Source: JAAFIP01 sp031390175
GTDB lineage: Bacteria > Pseudomonadota > Gammaproteobacteria > Burkholderiales > Burkholderiaceae_C
NCBI GenBank assembly: GCA_031390175.1
Contig: JANMTF010000195.1
Location: forward strand, 13,273-77,272
DNA: 64,000 bases
Direction of reading: 5' to 3'
Shown here: in pieces, positions 7,789 through 16,087 of the stretch
Layout: every line of letters begins with the position of its first letter
Numbering within the stretch: position 1 is the first letter of the stretch
Notes under the pieces: model-generated
Database searches by the model: none
Told to the model about the DNA's origin: nothing
The model's input: the letters and a program-made list of their open reading frames with translations, nothing else
Program-made: the position numbers and the translations under genes

Positions 7789-8030
7789 CATACCAACTGG
7801 CACGCAGGCGCTTTGCGGCCCATCCCGCAAATAAGCGCCTACGGGTCTACTGCGTTGTGGCTGCGCTTGACCTGTTCTGAGCTTGCCCCCAGGGTTGACG
7901 CAGTTGCGAACCCAACGACCAACTCAGGGTGAACGGGGTTGATCGGCATGCATTTGTTTGCGGGATTGGCAATGCATAAAATTTGGGCATAACCAGTAAA
8001 GCAGCCGGGTCAATATTCAATCGGCGCTGA

Positions 8031-8267
8031 CAAGACGCAGACGCGCGCATCGCCAAGTCCCACAAACTCAAGCAAGATGCGGCTATGGCGATTGCCCAAT
8101 GGATGCAGCCTGAATAGCTCACCCAAGTGGCAGCTGCTGAAATTTTGGATGTATCCAGGCCGCGTGTTTCAGATTTGGTTAATGCAAAGCTAGGCCGTTT
8201 TTTACTGGATACGCTGGTAGGTTTGCTGCTGCGAACCGGCAAGAGCGTGGAGCTGGTGGTGCATTGA
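8031..8267 (+). pseudogene. remnant of a HigA/HTH_37-type antitoxin with an in-frame TAG
   Basis: Frame 8031-8267 reads DADARIAKSHKLKQDAA, then AIAQWMQPE, a TAG at 8115-8117, then LTQVAAAEILDVSRPRVSDL and VNAKLGRFLLDTL, ending at TGA. The second part is the helix-turn-helix of the XRE/HTH_37 antitoxins (Q-AAE-LGV-QPRVSDL-NGKL-RFSLD-L). The usual N-terminus and the partner toxin are missing. The gene sits between two large foldback repeats. An amber codon is the only break in the surviving part; no start codon is seen. Confidence 0.7.
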
Positions 8268-8416
8268 GTTTGCCGACAAGATCCGCTGCAGACTCCCAGA
8301 GCGCCTTGGATGGGTCTGAAACTCCTGATTTCATTGCTTCTTCTGCATATTTCTAAAATGCTAACCAATGGATAGGCTTGCAAGCGCTTACGCACAGCTG
8401 CCTACCCAATTCAGAA

Positions 8417-8464
8417 CGCTACACATACAGTAGCTGCTCCCGCAATACTCTATTGGGCTGCAAC
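8417..8464 (+). repeat. dispersed AGCTGCTCCCGC repeat, left end of foldback B
   Basis: CGCTACACATACAGTAGCTG, then CTCCCGCAATACTCTATTGG, then GCTGCAACC. Confidence 0.75.
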
Positions 8465-8775
8465 CCTATGGTTATTATAAAAAGAGCCTCAATCTCGGCA
8501 TTTTCGGGTTTTTTACCGGTCCGCAGGCCATTTGCACCGGCTGGGAGGGCGTTAAATTATGCGAATTGGCTAAATACGCATAATGGCACAAGAAAAAACC
8601 GCCAAAATGCCTAATTTTCGTTAAATAATGCACGAATATTGTCATAAATCCGGCCAAATCCATGGAGGCACATAAATTCGCATAACTTAAGGACTTTCCA
8701 AAGTCTACAAAGCCCGCACCGAGCCAGAAAATGCTTCCAAATTGCCTGTTTGGGGCCTATATTAAGATACTAATT

Positions 8776-8824
8776 GGGCTGCAGCCCAATAGAATAATGC
8801 GGAAGCAACTATTGTATATGTAGC
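8776..8824 (-). repeat. dispersed AGCTGCTCCCGC repeat, right end of foldback B
   Basis: GGGCTGCAGCCCAATAGAAT, then AATGCGGAAGCAACTATTG, then TATATGTAGCG; two changes in the core make it a decayed copy. Confidence 0.7.
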
Positions 8825-9000
8825 GCATGAAAACTGGTACGCAGGCGCTTTGTGGCGCATCCCACAGATCAGCGCCTACGGGTCCACTGCGTTGGGGCTG
8901 AACATGGCCTGTCCTGAGCTTGCCCGAGGGCCGGCTGCCTTGCGAACGCTCAGGCTGGCTCAGAGTGATCAAAGAGCGCCTATTTTCAGGAACAGCCAGA

Positions 9001-9930
9001 CTAGCCGCCATTGATGTTGCCGTCGCGCTGCTGCTGCTGCTGCTGATGGGGCTGCGGTGCACGTGCACGCTGCTCGGGGGCGGGGGCATAGACCTCGCCA
9101 CTGGACGAGCGCAGGGCGCTGCCCTCTACGGTAACTTTGCTGCCTACGGCGGGCGCGCTGGCTTGCTCCAGGGTGCGGCTGGAGCCGTCTTGCATGCGCA
9201 CGCGCACTTGGTAGATGGTGTCTTTTTTGATGTTTTTCTCTACCGCGTTGCCGGCCCAGCCGCCGCCTACCGCGCCTAGCACTGTGGCTGCTGTGCGGCC
9301 GTTGCCATTGCCTACCTGGTTGCCTACAACCGCGCCCAGCACGCCGCCAGCCACCATGCCCACGCCGCTGCCCTTGCCGGGGCGGGTGACGGGGGTGACA
9401 GCTTCGATGGTGCCGCAGCTGGCGCAAATGGGCTTGGCTTGTACCGGGGCTTGGGCGGTGGCTTGGGCGGTGGTTGGTGCAGCGGCTTGCCCGGCCGGTG
9501 CTTGTGTGCTAGTGGCTGGGGGAGCTTTGCCGTAAGCCGCAGGTGCGTTGGCTTGTGCAGGCGCTGGCTGGGCAGCGGCGTTAGTCGGTTTGATCTGGGC
9601 CTTGGCTACCGCAGGTTTGGCGGCATTTTTAGCTGCTGCTTGCGAGCGGCTCTGTGGGGTTTCAGAGGGGTTTTCTATGGGCTTGCCGTCGGCAGACTCG
9701 GTGATCATGGCACCAGTACCCACGCCTGCAAACCGCATGGCATTGAAGCTGCCCGCACTAGGGTCGACTGAGCGTTTGTGGATCGACACCAGGCTGGCTC
9801 CCATGGCCAGCACGCACATGCCCAGCACGCCGATGATGGCCCACAGAGGCTTGGTGGGTGAGGGCGCACTGGGGCTCAAACCGCTGGCGTTGGGGGTACC
9901 CGCATTGGGGTAAGACATGGCTGTGTTCAT
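9001..9930 (-). CDS. glycine-zipper 2TM-domain protein
   Basis: 309 residues from the ATG at 9930, chosen because AAAGGGACTC precedes it; the open frame runs 30 codons further up but without coding character. One membrane segment (about residues 28-48, LWAIIGVLGMCVLAMGASLV) is followed by a long Ala/Pro/Gln-rich linker (about 80-180) and a glycine-zipper domain (GMVAGGVLGAVVGNQVG, then AATVLGAVGGGWAGNAVE) near 205-250. It ends in a small beta domain and a Gln-rich tail. Proteins of this SlyB/17-kDa-antigen-like type are envelope-associated and often stress-induced; function not established. CXXC (CASCG) occurs just before the zipper. Confidence 0.8.
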   Translation of the reverse strand: MNTAMSYPNAGTPNASGLSPSAPSPTKPLWAIIGVLGMCVLAMGASLVSIHKRSVDPSAGSFNAMRFAGVGTGAMITESADGKPIENPSETPQSRSQAAAKNAAKPAVAKAQIKPTNAAAQPAPAQANAPAAYGKAPPATSTQAPAGQAAAPTTAQATAQAPVQAKPICASCGTIEAVTPVTRPGKGSGVGMVAGGVLGAVVGNQVGNGNGRTAATVLGAVGGGWAGNAVEKNIKKDTIYQVRVRMQDGSSRTLEQASAPAVGSKVTVEGSALRSSSGEVYAPAPEQRARAPQPHQQQQQQRDGNINGG

Positions 9931-10164
9931 AAAGAGTCCCTTTCTGTCGCGCCGCGACGGCGCAGTGTGCATGGGCTGTTCAACGCCCGTGCAGACAGCA
10001 AGGTACACAACTTTGTGCAAAGCAAGATGTGCGCTTTGTAACCCGGGGTAAAGCCTGGCAGAGACAGGCTAAAGCGTGACGCGCTGGGGGCGTGATGGGC
10101 GGGGCTGAATGCGCGGCTAAAAGCTGGGATAGTGTGCAGCAGAAGGTGCCGCTGACTGCGCAGC

Positions 10165-10722
10165 TCAGTGCCCGGCAAAATCAACCAGGGTAAAGAGTGG
10201 CAAGCCTGCGGCGCGCAATTTGTCCGAGCCGTGTAGCTCGGGCAAATCCACTATGGCAGCGCCCTCCATGACGGTGGCACCTAGTTTTTCGAGCAGTTTT
10301 TTGCCCGCCATCATGGTGCCGCCGGTGGCAATCAGGTCGTCAATCAGCAGCACACGCTGGCCGGGGTGTACGGCGTCGGTGTGCAGCTCTACCGTGGCGC
10401 TGCCGTATTCGAGCTCATAGGTTTCTTCAATGGTGGTAAATGGCAGCTTGCCTTTTTTACGTATAGGTACAAATCCGACGTTGAGTTCATAGGCCACTAC
10501 GGCGCCCAAAATAAAGCCGCGCGCGTCCAGCCCGGCCACCACATCGGGGCGCAGGGCGGGGTCCATGTAGCGGTGTACAAAGGCGTCGATCAGCACGCGA
10601 AACACGCGGGGGTTTTGCAAGAGGGGGGTGATGTCACGAAACTGCACGCCGGGCGCGGGCCAGTCGGGCACCGTGCGAATGTGGCTGCGCAGGTAGTCGG
10701 TAACGGCGGGGGCGGTCAGCAT
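10165..10722 (-). CDS. apt: adenine phosphoribosyltransferase
   Basis: 185 residues. Converts adenine and PRPP to AMP in purine salvage, cytoplasmic. Visible: the DWP-PGV-FRDITPLL segment near residues 19-34, the G-DARGFI loop (about 64-70), the PIRKKGKLP loop, and the PRPP-binding VLLIDDLIATGGT (about 123-135). Length is typical. It starts at the ATG at 10722, only 21 bp after the stop of the upstream unknown gene on the same strand, so the two are probably co-transcribed. Confidence 0.96.
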   Translation of the reverse strand: MLTAPAVTDYLRSHIRTVPDWPAPGVQFRDITPLLQNPRVFRVLIDAFVHRYMDPALRPDVVAGLDARGFILGAVVAYELNVGFVPIRKKGKLPFTTIEETYELEYGSATVELHTDAVHPGQRVLLIDDLIATGGTMMAGKKLLEKLGATVMEGAAIVDLPELHGSDKLRAAGLPLFTLVDFAGH

Positions 10723-10743
10723 ATTGCGTGGGACAAATGAGGC

Positions 10744-11766
10744 TTAGCGCATTTCGCCGTATTGGGTGGTGCTGAGCACAGGCGCATCCGGGTCTGGCAT
10801 CTCTGTGTCTTCGTAACCGGTGAGTAGTAGTTTGTTATTGATAGCGGCTAGCGATGCTGCCTTGGCGGCTGTCGCAGCGGCCAAGGCGGGTGCGTTTGCC
10901 ATAGCGGCATGCGGTGACGTATAGGCCTGCGTGGTGGCATACGCATTAGCTGAAGCGGGGCTGCCACCAAGCGGTATGGACATGCCAGGTTGCGAGCCAG
11001 AGGCCAGCGCACGCTTGAAGGCTTCTACCTCGGCTTGCTCCAAGGGGTCAGCGCCTGGTTTGTTGCCCGTTCTGGCGGTTAGGGGTGCCAGGGGTTTAGC
11101 TGCAGATGCGGGTGCGGGACGCGCAGCGGATGCCGCGCTGGCGGTAGGCGATGGCCGTGCCATAGGCATGGGCTGAGCTACAGGTGCGCGAGCAGGTACG
11201 GAAGGGTAAGGCACCTCAGAGAGCGGCGCGGGCCGAGAGTTGGTGTACGAATGGGTGCCAAATAAAGGTACAGGGGCGCTGCTCGCCGCTATACGCGCCG
11301 TTCCATTGGATACGGTCTCGTAAAAACGCCAGTACACGGCTTGCACTACCAGCTCATAACGGTTTTTGGCCGACTGCGCAATCATCGCTTCTATCTCAGC
11401 CAATTTGGCAGTTTCACCTGCAAATTCGGCGGACAAGTCAATCATCACCAAGAAGGTACGGCCACGCTGGTCGAGTGCCAGAACTTTGAATTTGAATGCC
11501 GAAGACAGTACTCCTACACGGACCATCGACTCGCGCACGACTTGAAACAGCAACTCACGGCGGGCATTACGCTCAGTGCGGCGCTGCTCCATGCGCTGCG
11601 CGGGTGAACCAGCATTAGCGGATGCCGCTCCGCTAGAGGCGGGTCTGGCACCCATCAACGGGCGCGTCGCGTCCGCCAGTGTGGCATGGATGTCCGATTG
11701 CAATGGTCTGGTAGATGGCTGCGCCGTTGGCTCGCTTTTGCCCAATAACCAATTAACTATTCCCAT
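10744..11766 (-). CDS. conserved protein of unknown function
   Basis: 340 residues, not recognised. Residues 1-60 are low complexity; a folded-looking region follows (about 70-165) with ARRELLFQVVRESMVRVGVL, then AFKFKVLALDQRGRTFLVMI and an YWRFYET segment; the rest is Ala/Pro/Ser-rich, with a short C-terminal end LLLTGYEDTEMPDPDAPV. No signal peptide or membrane segment. The ATG at 11766 has AAGGAAG 11 nt upstream. It lies 21 bp before apt on the same strand. Confidence 0.7.
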   Translation of the reverse strand: MGIVNWLLGKSEPTAQPSTRPLQSDIHATLADATRPLMGARPASSGAASANAGSPAQRMEQRRTERNARRELLFQVVRESMVRVGVLSSAFKFKVLALDQRGRTFLVMIDLSAEFAGETAKLAEIEAMIAQSAKNRYELVVQAVYWRFYETVSNGTARIAASSAPVPLFGTHSYTNSRPAPLSEVPYPSVPARAPVAQPMPMARPSPTASAASAARPAPASAAKPLAPLTARTGNKPGADPLEQAEVEAFKRALASGSQPGMSIPLGGSPASANAYATTQAYTSPHAAMANAPALAAATAAKAASLAAINNKLLLTGYEDTEMPDPDAPVLSTTQYGEMR

Positions 11767-11942
11767 GGCGCGTCCGCTTCCTTATTCATAGACATAGTCA
11801 GGGCAAAGAGCGCACCGCTATACCGCATTACAGCCGATCAGGGCATACCAACTTACTGCATTACACACGTTCTACATCAATTTTATGACTCTGCGTTCTA
11901 CCTAAAACGACTAACACGTGCAAAAGGTATACGTTCAGTAAC

Positions 11943-11969
11943 AAAAAAAGCCCCGCAGGGGGCTTTTTT
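11943..11969. terminator. bidirectional rho-independent terminator
   Basis: AAAAAAAGCCCCGCAGGGGG followed by CTTTTTT: a short GC stem with A and T runs on both sides. On the minus strand it ends the RRM-protein transcript 25 nt after its stop. Confidence 0.85.
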
Positions 11970-11993
11970 CACGAATAGCGTTGTAACGAGGGC

Positions 11994-12503
11994 TTAATAG
12001 CCGCCGCGTCCACCACCGCCACCGCCGCCGCCACTGCGACCGCCGCCGCCGTAAGGGCTGCGGAAACCGCCGCCATCACCGCCGCCACCACCACCAGCGC
12101 CGCCGCCGTAGCCGCCACCGCCGCTACGACCACCGCCGCCGCCGCCGTAACCACCACCACCGCCGCCGCCGCTGCCGCCACCACCGTAGCCGCCACCGCC
12201 GCTACGGCCACCGCCGCCACCAAAGCCGCCGCCACCAGTGCGTGGTGGGCGAGCTTCCATGGGACGAGCTTCGTTAACTACAACGGCGCGGCCGTCGAGT
12301 TGTTGGCCGTTCATGCCTTCAACAGCAGCCAAAGCCTCAGCGTCGCTGGACATTTCAACAAAGCCGAAGCCTTTTGAACGACCAGTGTCACGCTCCATCA
12401 TCACTTTAGCGCTGGTAACACCGCCAAAAGCCGAGAATGCTTGGTGCAAATCTTCGTCGCGAACAGAATATGGCAGATTGCCAACGTACAGTTTATTGCC
12501 CAT
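11994..12503 (-). CDS. RRM RNA-binding protein with glycine-rich tail
   Basis: 169 residues from the ATG at 12503, preceded by AGGAGT at good spacing (an ATG 6 codons upstream has none). One RRM domain fills residues 1-80 with RNP2 KLYVGNLP and RNP1 KGFGFVEM. The remainder is almost only Gly with Arg, Ser and Tyr (GGGGYGGGG type), like cyanobacterial and plant glycine-rich RNA-binding proteins. Bacterial relatives are often cold-induced; that is family knowledge, not seen here. It is monocistronic, with a strong terminator. The Ala/Val frame in the complementary phase is an artefact of GGC repeats. Confidence 0.93.
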   Translation of the reverse strand: MGNKLYVGNLPYSVRDEDLHQAFSAFGGVTSAKVMMERDTGRSKGFGFVEMSSDAEALAAVEGMNGQQLDGRAVVVNEARPMEARPPRTGGGGFGGGGGRSGGGGYGGGGSGGGGGGGYGGGGGGRSGGGGYGGGAGGGGGGDGGGFRSPYGGGGRSGGGGGGGGRGGY

Positions 12504-12608
12504 GAATGGGACTCCTATCAATCACAATTAAAAAGCGATGGAGTCCCTGAGCAAACGCATACCTGCAAGAAACTGACCGATCACCAACTACACCTACAAA
12601 AATAGTAA

Positions 12609-13547
12609 ATGGTCTTGCATTATGCGCCAAAATATGCTTTCGTGTCGAACCCCGTACTTACCCTTGATCCTATAGTGTCGCCTTTACGCATCGTTTGCCT
12701 AGTTCCCAGCATCACCGAGTTGATCGTGGAGTTGGGTTTGGGCGACTATTTGGTGGGCCGCACGGGGTTTTGCATCCACCCGGCCGCTGTGGTGAAGCAC
12801 ATCCCCAAGGTGGGCGGCACCAAGGCGGTCAATCTGGACAAAATCCGCGCTCTGGCCCCTACCCATGTGGTGGTGAATGTGGATGAAAACGAAAAAACCA
12901 TGGTCGACGCCCTGCGCCCATGGGTGGCGCACATCGTGGTCACACACCCCCAGGGGCCATGGGACAACATGGCTTTGATAGACCAGTTATTGGTCGCATT
13001 CGTCCACTCACACGCTATCAATTCAGTAGCTGCTCCCGCAATTATCCAAAGGGCTGAAGACTTGAAAGAGCAAATTTTCCAGCGCGGGACAGCCTTGCAG
13101 GCAGGCCAGGCGCACGCCGGGCTCCAAGCACCTCGCCAGCGCGTGCTTTATTTGATTTGGCAAGACCCCTGGATGACGGTGGCGAGAGACACGTACATCA
13201 GCCGCATGCTGGATTTGATCGGCTGGCAAACCTGGCCCAATGTACAGGGCGGAGATGGCATCGCCACGCCCGGAGCCGGGCGCTACCCCGTGATTCAGGG
13301 CGACGAGCCTTGGCTAGAGGGCATTGACCGCGTGCTGTTGTCGTCAGAACCCTACAGTTTTGGCCCAACGCATGTGGCCCAGGTGCAAAATTGGTTGCCC
13401 CACACTAAAGTGCAATTGGTGGACGGCGAAATGCTCAGTTGGTACGGCAGCCGCGCCGTCCTGGGCTTGGACTATTTGGCCGCTCTGTCGACTGGCGGCG
13501 CCACAGACTTGGGCGCCGACATTGGGCTGGGCACATCGTCAGCGTAG
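12609..13547 (+). CDS. BtuF-like helical-backbone metal/cobalamin-binding protein, apparently cytoplasmic
   Basis: 312 residues as drawn from the ATG at 12609; other starts are possible (GTG at 12642 or 12675, since the family fold begins at PLRIVCLVPSITELI). Has features of the BtuF/FecB helical-backbone fold: the SITELI opening, a KVGGTKAVNLDKIRALAPTH block and a C-terminal YGSR-VLGLDYLA. No signal peptide is visible, unlike true periplasmic BtuF. Residues about 136-150 (AINSVAAPAIIQRAED) are encoded by a copy of the dispersed repeat, in frame. The 3' end overlaps the convergent anti-sigma gene by 76 bp. Ligand unknown. Confidence 0.8.
   Translation: MVLHYAPKYAFVSNPVLTLDPIVSPLRIVCLVPSITELIVELGLGDYLVGRTGFCIHPAAVVKHIPKVGGTKAVNLDKIRALAPTHVVVNVDENEKTMVDALRPWVAHIVVTHPQGPWDNMALIDQLLVAFVHSHAINSVAAPAIIQRAEDLKEQIFQRGTALQAGQAHAGLQAPRQRVLYLIWQDPWMTVARDTYISRMLDLIGWQTWPNVQGGDGIATPGAGRYPVIQGDEPWLEGIDRVLLSSEPYSFGPTHVAQVQNWLPHTKVQLVDGEMLSWYGSRAVLGLDYLAALSTGGATDLGADIGLGTSSA
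13013..13057 (+). repeat. dispersed repeat inside the BtuF-like gene
   Basis: CGCTATCAATTCAGTAGCTG, then CTCCCGCAATTATCC, then AAAGGGCTGAAG; in frame with the gene, no stop introduced. Confidence 0.75.
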
Positions 13548-13732
13548 TTGCGCCACTGGCGCATGGCGTTGCGCATCGTGAGTATTTGACTTTCAAAACT
13601 CGGGCAGGCGTTGCAAATCCACATATGGGTGCGCAAGGCCAGTTTTTCGCCCGTATTCAGATGGCGATCCTCCCTGGCCACCACCAAAGCGGCTACTTCT
13701 TTACACGAGCGACGAAAAGGATAAGACAACAT
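13472..13732 (-). CDS. zinc-finger anti-sigma factor (zf-HC2-like)
   Basis: 86 residues. Contains HMWICNAC (His-X3-Cys-X2-Cys, about residues 36-43), the zinc-binding motif of small soluble anti-sigma factors, and no membrane segment. It lies 58 bp downstream of an ECF sigma gene on the same strand, the usual arrangement. The last 25 codons overlap antisense the end of the BtuF-like gene. It probably binds and inhibits the sigma factor, perhaps in a redox-dependent way; that part is inference. Confidence 0.8.
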   Translation of the reverse strand: MLSYPFRRSCKEVAALVVAREDRHLNTGEKLALRTHMWICNACPSFESQILTMRNAMRQWRNYADDVPSPMSAPKSVAPPVDRAAK

Positions 13733-13790
13733 GGTGGATCACAAAAGTGCTGGCTATGAAAAGGCTGGTGGGGCGAGAGGGGTCGTGCGC

Positions 13791-14363
13791 TCAATGCTGG
13801 GCAGATGCCTTTTGCCCAAACCAGTTGAGCTCCAGGCATTCACGCAGCCGCAGCCGCGCACGGTGCAATTGCACGTAGAGGTTAGTAGCGGTGATACCCA
13901 GTTCCTTACACACCTCGTCGGCATCCATCTCCAGCCACTCACGCATCAAAAATAAGCGCCCTTGCGCTGGGGGCAGCTTGCTCACGCAGGCATCCATGAC
14001 GGTCATAAATTGTTTTTGCCCTAAATCCTGGTCTGGGTTGCCCCAGTTGGCCGGGTGCTCGGCAAAATGGCCGTCGGCTTTGAAGCCAATCGCGTCCAGT
14101 TCGTCACCTTCCCGGTCGCCTTGCAGGTCGCTGGCGTTCACCTCCCGCAGGTTGGCGCGCAAGGTGTCAACCACTTTGTGCTTCAAAATGCCCACCAACC
14201 AGGTTTTCAGCTGCGACTGCCCGGCAAACGACTGTGGCTTGGCAATGGCCGCCAGAATGGTCTCTGACACCGCATCTTCAGCCCAGGCATCGTTGCGCAG
14301 TTGCAGGCGCGCGAAGCGCATCAGGTAGCTGCGCAGATCGGCCACATCGGTTTCAAAACTCAT
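13791..14363 (-). CDS. ECF sigma-70 family sigma factor
   Basis: 190 residues. Region 2 is visible as LRNDAWAEDAVSETILAA (about residues 22-39) and TWLVGILKHKVVDTLR (about 59-74); region 4 as LPPAQGRLFLMREWLEMDAD, EVCKELGITATNLYVQLHRA and RLRLRECL near the C-terminus. It resembles the TIGR02943-type ECF group of Betaproteobacteria. A CAT-start at 14363 and the anti-sigma gene right behind support a two-gene regulon controller. What stimulus it senses cannot be told from the sequence. Confidence 0.9.
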   Translation of the reverse strand: MSFETDVADLRSYLMRFARLQLRNDAWAEDAVSETILAAIAKPQSFAGQSQLKTWLVGILKHKVVDTLRANLREVNASDLQGDREGDELDAIGFKADGHFAEHPANWGNPDQDLGQKQFMTVMDACVSKLPPAQGRLFLMREWLEMDADEVCKELGITATNLYVQLHRARLRLRECLELNWFGQKASAQH

Positions 14364-14484
14364 ATTCAGTATCCGTTATTTGGAGGCCATGCTTTTATCG
14401 CACTGATCGCTTGATCAGCACCCTTAGAGTCTATACGTCGCCTGTCGCAGTTTGGATGTGCAAGGCCCCGCCCCAGCTAAAGCC

Positions 14485-15312
14485 CTACAACTTCAAGTCA
14501 TACCCAATCGTCATGGGCGCATGGTCAGAAAATTTCTCGGTTTTGTAAATTTCTTCTTCCCGTGCCAGTGCTGCTATGGTGGGGCTGGCCAGGTGGTAAT
14601 CCAGCCGCCAACCTACGTTTTTGGCATAGGCTTGGCCACGCTGGCTCCACCATGTGTAACAGGTGTCGGTGGTACCTGGCTGGAGGCGGCGGTACACGTC
14701 TACCAAGCCACCACGCTGCGTCGCGTTGGCTGACTCACAGTCCAGCATCCTGGTGAGCCAGGCCCGCTCGTCGGGCAAAAAACCGCTGTTTTTTACATTG
14801 CCCTTGAAGTTTTTCAAGTCAGCCTCTTTGTGCGCAATGTTAATGTCGCCACATAGCACCAACTCGCGCTTTTTACCTAATGCAATTATATGTGGGGACA
14901 TTTTGTCTAAAAATCGGTACTTGGCCGCTTGCCGGTCTTCACCCGACGAGCCGCTGGGAAAGTAGCTGCTGATGATCGAGAACTTGCGCGTGGGGGTATC
15001 AAAGCGCAGCTCCACATACCGGCCTTCGGCATCAAACTCGCCGCCATCAAAGCCAATGATCACCTCGCTGGGGACATGGCGGGTGTACACGCCCACGCCG
15101 CTGTAGCCCTTTTTCTCGGCAAACTGAAAATACCCCTGCATGCCGGCAATTTGCTCAAATTTGCCTGCAATGTCCACCGCCTGGGCTTTGACCTCTTGCA
15201 CGCACATACAATCAGGCGCAGACTTTTCTACCCACGCTTCCATCCCTTTAGTGGCGGCCGAGCGGATGCCGTTGAAGTTCAGGCTGGTGATTTTGAAGAG
15301 TGATTTTTTCAT
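14485..15312 (-). CDS. xth: exodeoxyribonuclease III
   Basis: 275 residues; AP endonuclease/3'-5' exonuclease of base excision repair, cytoplasmic. Motifs: the LNFNGIRSA opening (residues 12-20), CVQEVKAQ (Glu metal ligand), YFPSGSSG, GDINIAHKEADLKN and the C-terminal SDHAPM with the catalytic Asp-His. Length normal. Its ATG at 15312 is separated by only 9 bases from the ATG of the divergent pyrE, so each gene's upstream signals must overlap the other's coding sequence. Confidence 0.96.
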   Translation of the reverse strand: MKKSLFKITSLNFNGIRSAATKGMEAWVEKSAPDCMCVQEVKAQAVDIAGKFEQIAGMQGYFQFAEKKGYSGVGVYTRHVPSEVIIGFDGGEFDAEGRYVELRFDTPTRKFSIISSYFPSGSSGEDRQAAKYRFLDKMSPHIIALGKKRELVLCGDINIAHKEADLKNFKGNVKNSGFLPDERAWLTRMLDCESANATQRGGLVDVYRRLQPGTTDTCYTWWSQRGQAYAKNVGWRLDYHLASPTIAALAREEEIYKTEKFSDHAPMTIGYDLKL

Positions 15313-15321
15313 GGACGAGTG

Positions 15322-16026
15322 ATGACATTAAACAAAGTGCGAGTAGATTCCGTGCCAGACAGGTTAGCCCTTGATTTTGTGCAATTTGCAGTCGAATCAG
15401 GCGTGCTGCGCTTTGGCGAATTTACAACTAAAGCCGGTAGATTGTCACCCTATTTTTTCAACGCCGGTTTGTTTGACGATGGTGCCAAGTTAGGCCGCTT
15501 GGCGCAGTTCTATGCGCAGCGCATTATGCAAAGCGGTATCGAGTTTGACATGCTTTTTGGCCCGGCTTACAAGGGCATCCCGCTAGCAGCCGCGGTGGCC
15601 ATCGAGCTGGCGCGCCTGGGCCGCAACGTGCCCTATGCCTACAACCGCAAAGAGGCCAAAGACCATGGCGAAGGCGGCACCTTGGTAGGCGCACCGGTCA
15701 AAGGCCGGGTGCTGATAGTGGACGACGTGATGTCGGCGGGTACCGCCGCGCGCGAGTCGATTGCCATCATTACTGCCGCGGGTGCCAAGCCCCACGCGGT
15801 CACCATTGCCTTGGACCGACAAGAAAAAGCCACTGAAATCAAAGATGGCCGGGCCCAAGACGTGCCGCATAGTGCCGTGCAATACGTCACTAATGTGCTC
15901 GGCCTACAGGTTTGTGCGATTGCGAACCTGGCTGATTTATTGCACTATCTACAGTCTAGCGGGGTTAATATGGCGCAGCATACTGTGGCTGTGCAGGCCT
16001 ACCGAGATCGCTACGGTGTTGCCTGA
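15322..16026 (+). CDS. pyrE: orotate phosphoribosyltransferase
   Basis: 234 residues from the ATG at 15322; a GTG immediately before (15319) is an alternative. Makes OMP from orotate and PRPP in pyrimidine synthesis. Motifs: FGEFTTKAGRLSPYFFN near residues 31-47, FGPAYKGIPLA (about 75-85), YAYNRKEAKDHGEGG, and PRPP-binding VLIVDDVMSAGTA (about 128-140). The C-terminus is about 20 residues longer than the E. coli enzyme, which is usual for this family. Divergent from xth; the next gene follows 61 bp later. Confidence 0.96.
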   Translation: MTLNKVRVDSVPDRLALDFVQFAVESGVLRFGEFTTKAGRLSPYFFNAGLFDDGAKLGRLAQFYAQRIMQSGIEFDMLFGPAYKGIPLAAAVAIELARLGRNVPYAYNRKEAKDHGEGGTLVGAPVKGRVLIVDDVMSAGTAARESIAIITAAGAKPHAVTIALDRQEKATEIKDGRAQDVPHSAVQYVTNVLGLQVCAIANLADLLHYLQSSGVNMAQHTVAVQAYRDRYGVA

Positions 16027-16087
16027 CAACCCCGCGTCACCCTGTTGCGTTACAACCAGCATGAACACCGCGCTACACTGGAGTCCC

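Larger units (their letters stand above)
7352..7888 (+). repeat. ~537 bp foldback repeat, copy A
   Basis: Direct repeat with copy B at 8391-8925 (offset about 1038 bp, roughly 80% alike by eye). Each copy is itself an imperfect inverted repeat with ~220 bp arms: the left arm begins ACAACTGCCTACCCAACTCA then CGCTACACATACAGTAGCTG, and the right arm ends in the complement of the same sequence (GCAGCTACTGTATGTGTAGC). No transposase is encoded. This is MITE-like or a composite of two dispersed repeats. Confidence 0.7.
8391..8925 (+). repeat. ~537 bp foldback repeat, copy B
   Basis: Second copy of 7352-7888, in direct orientation, with the same internal layout (TTATGCGAATTGGCTAA near the inner end of the left arm and TAAATTCGCATAACTTAAGG in the right arm). 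Confidence 0.7.

Noticed and set aside
11969..12235. Ala/Val-rich frame opposite phase in the RRM gene
   Set aside because: Shadow of GGC/GGT codons of the glycine-rich tail.
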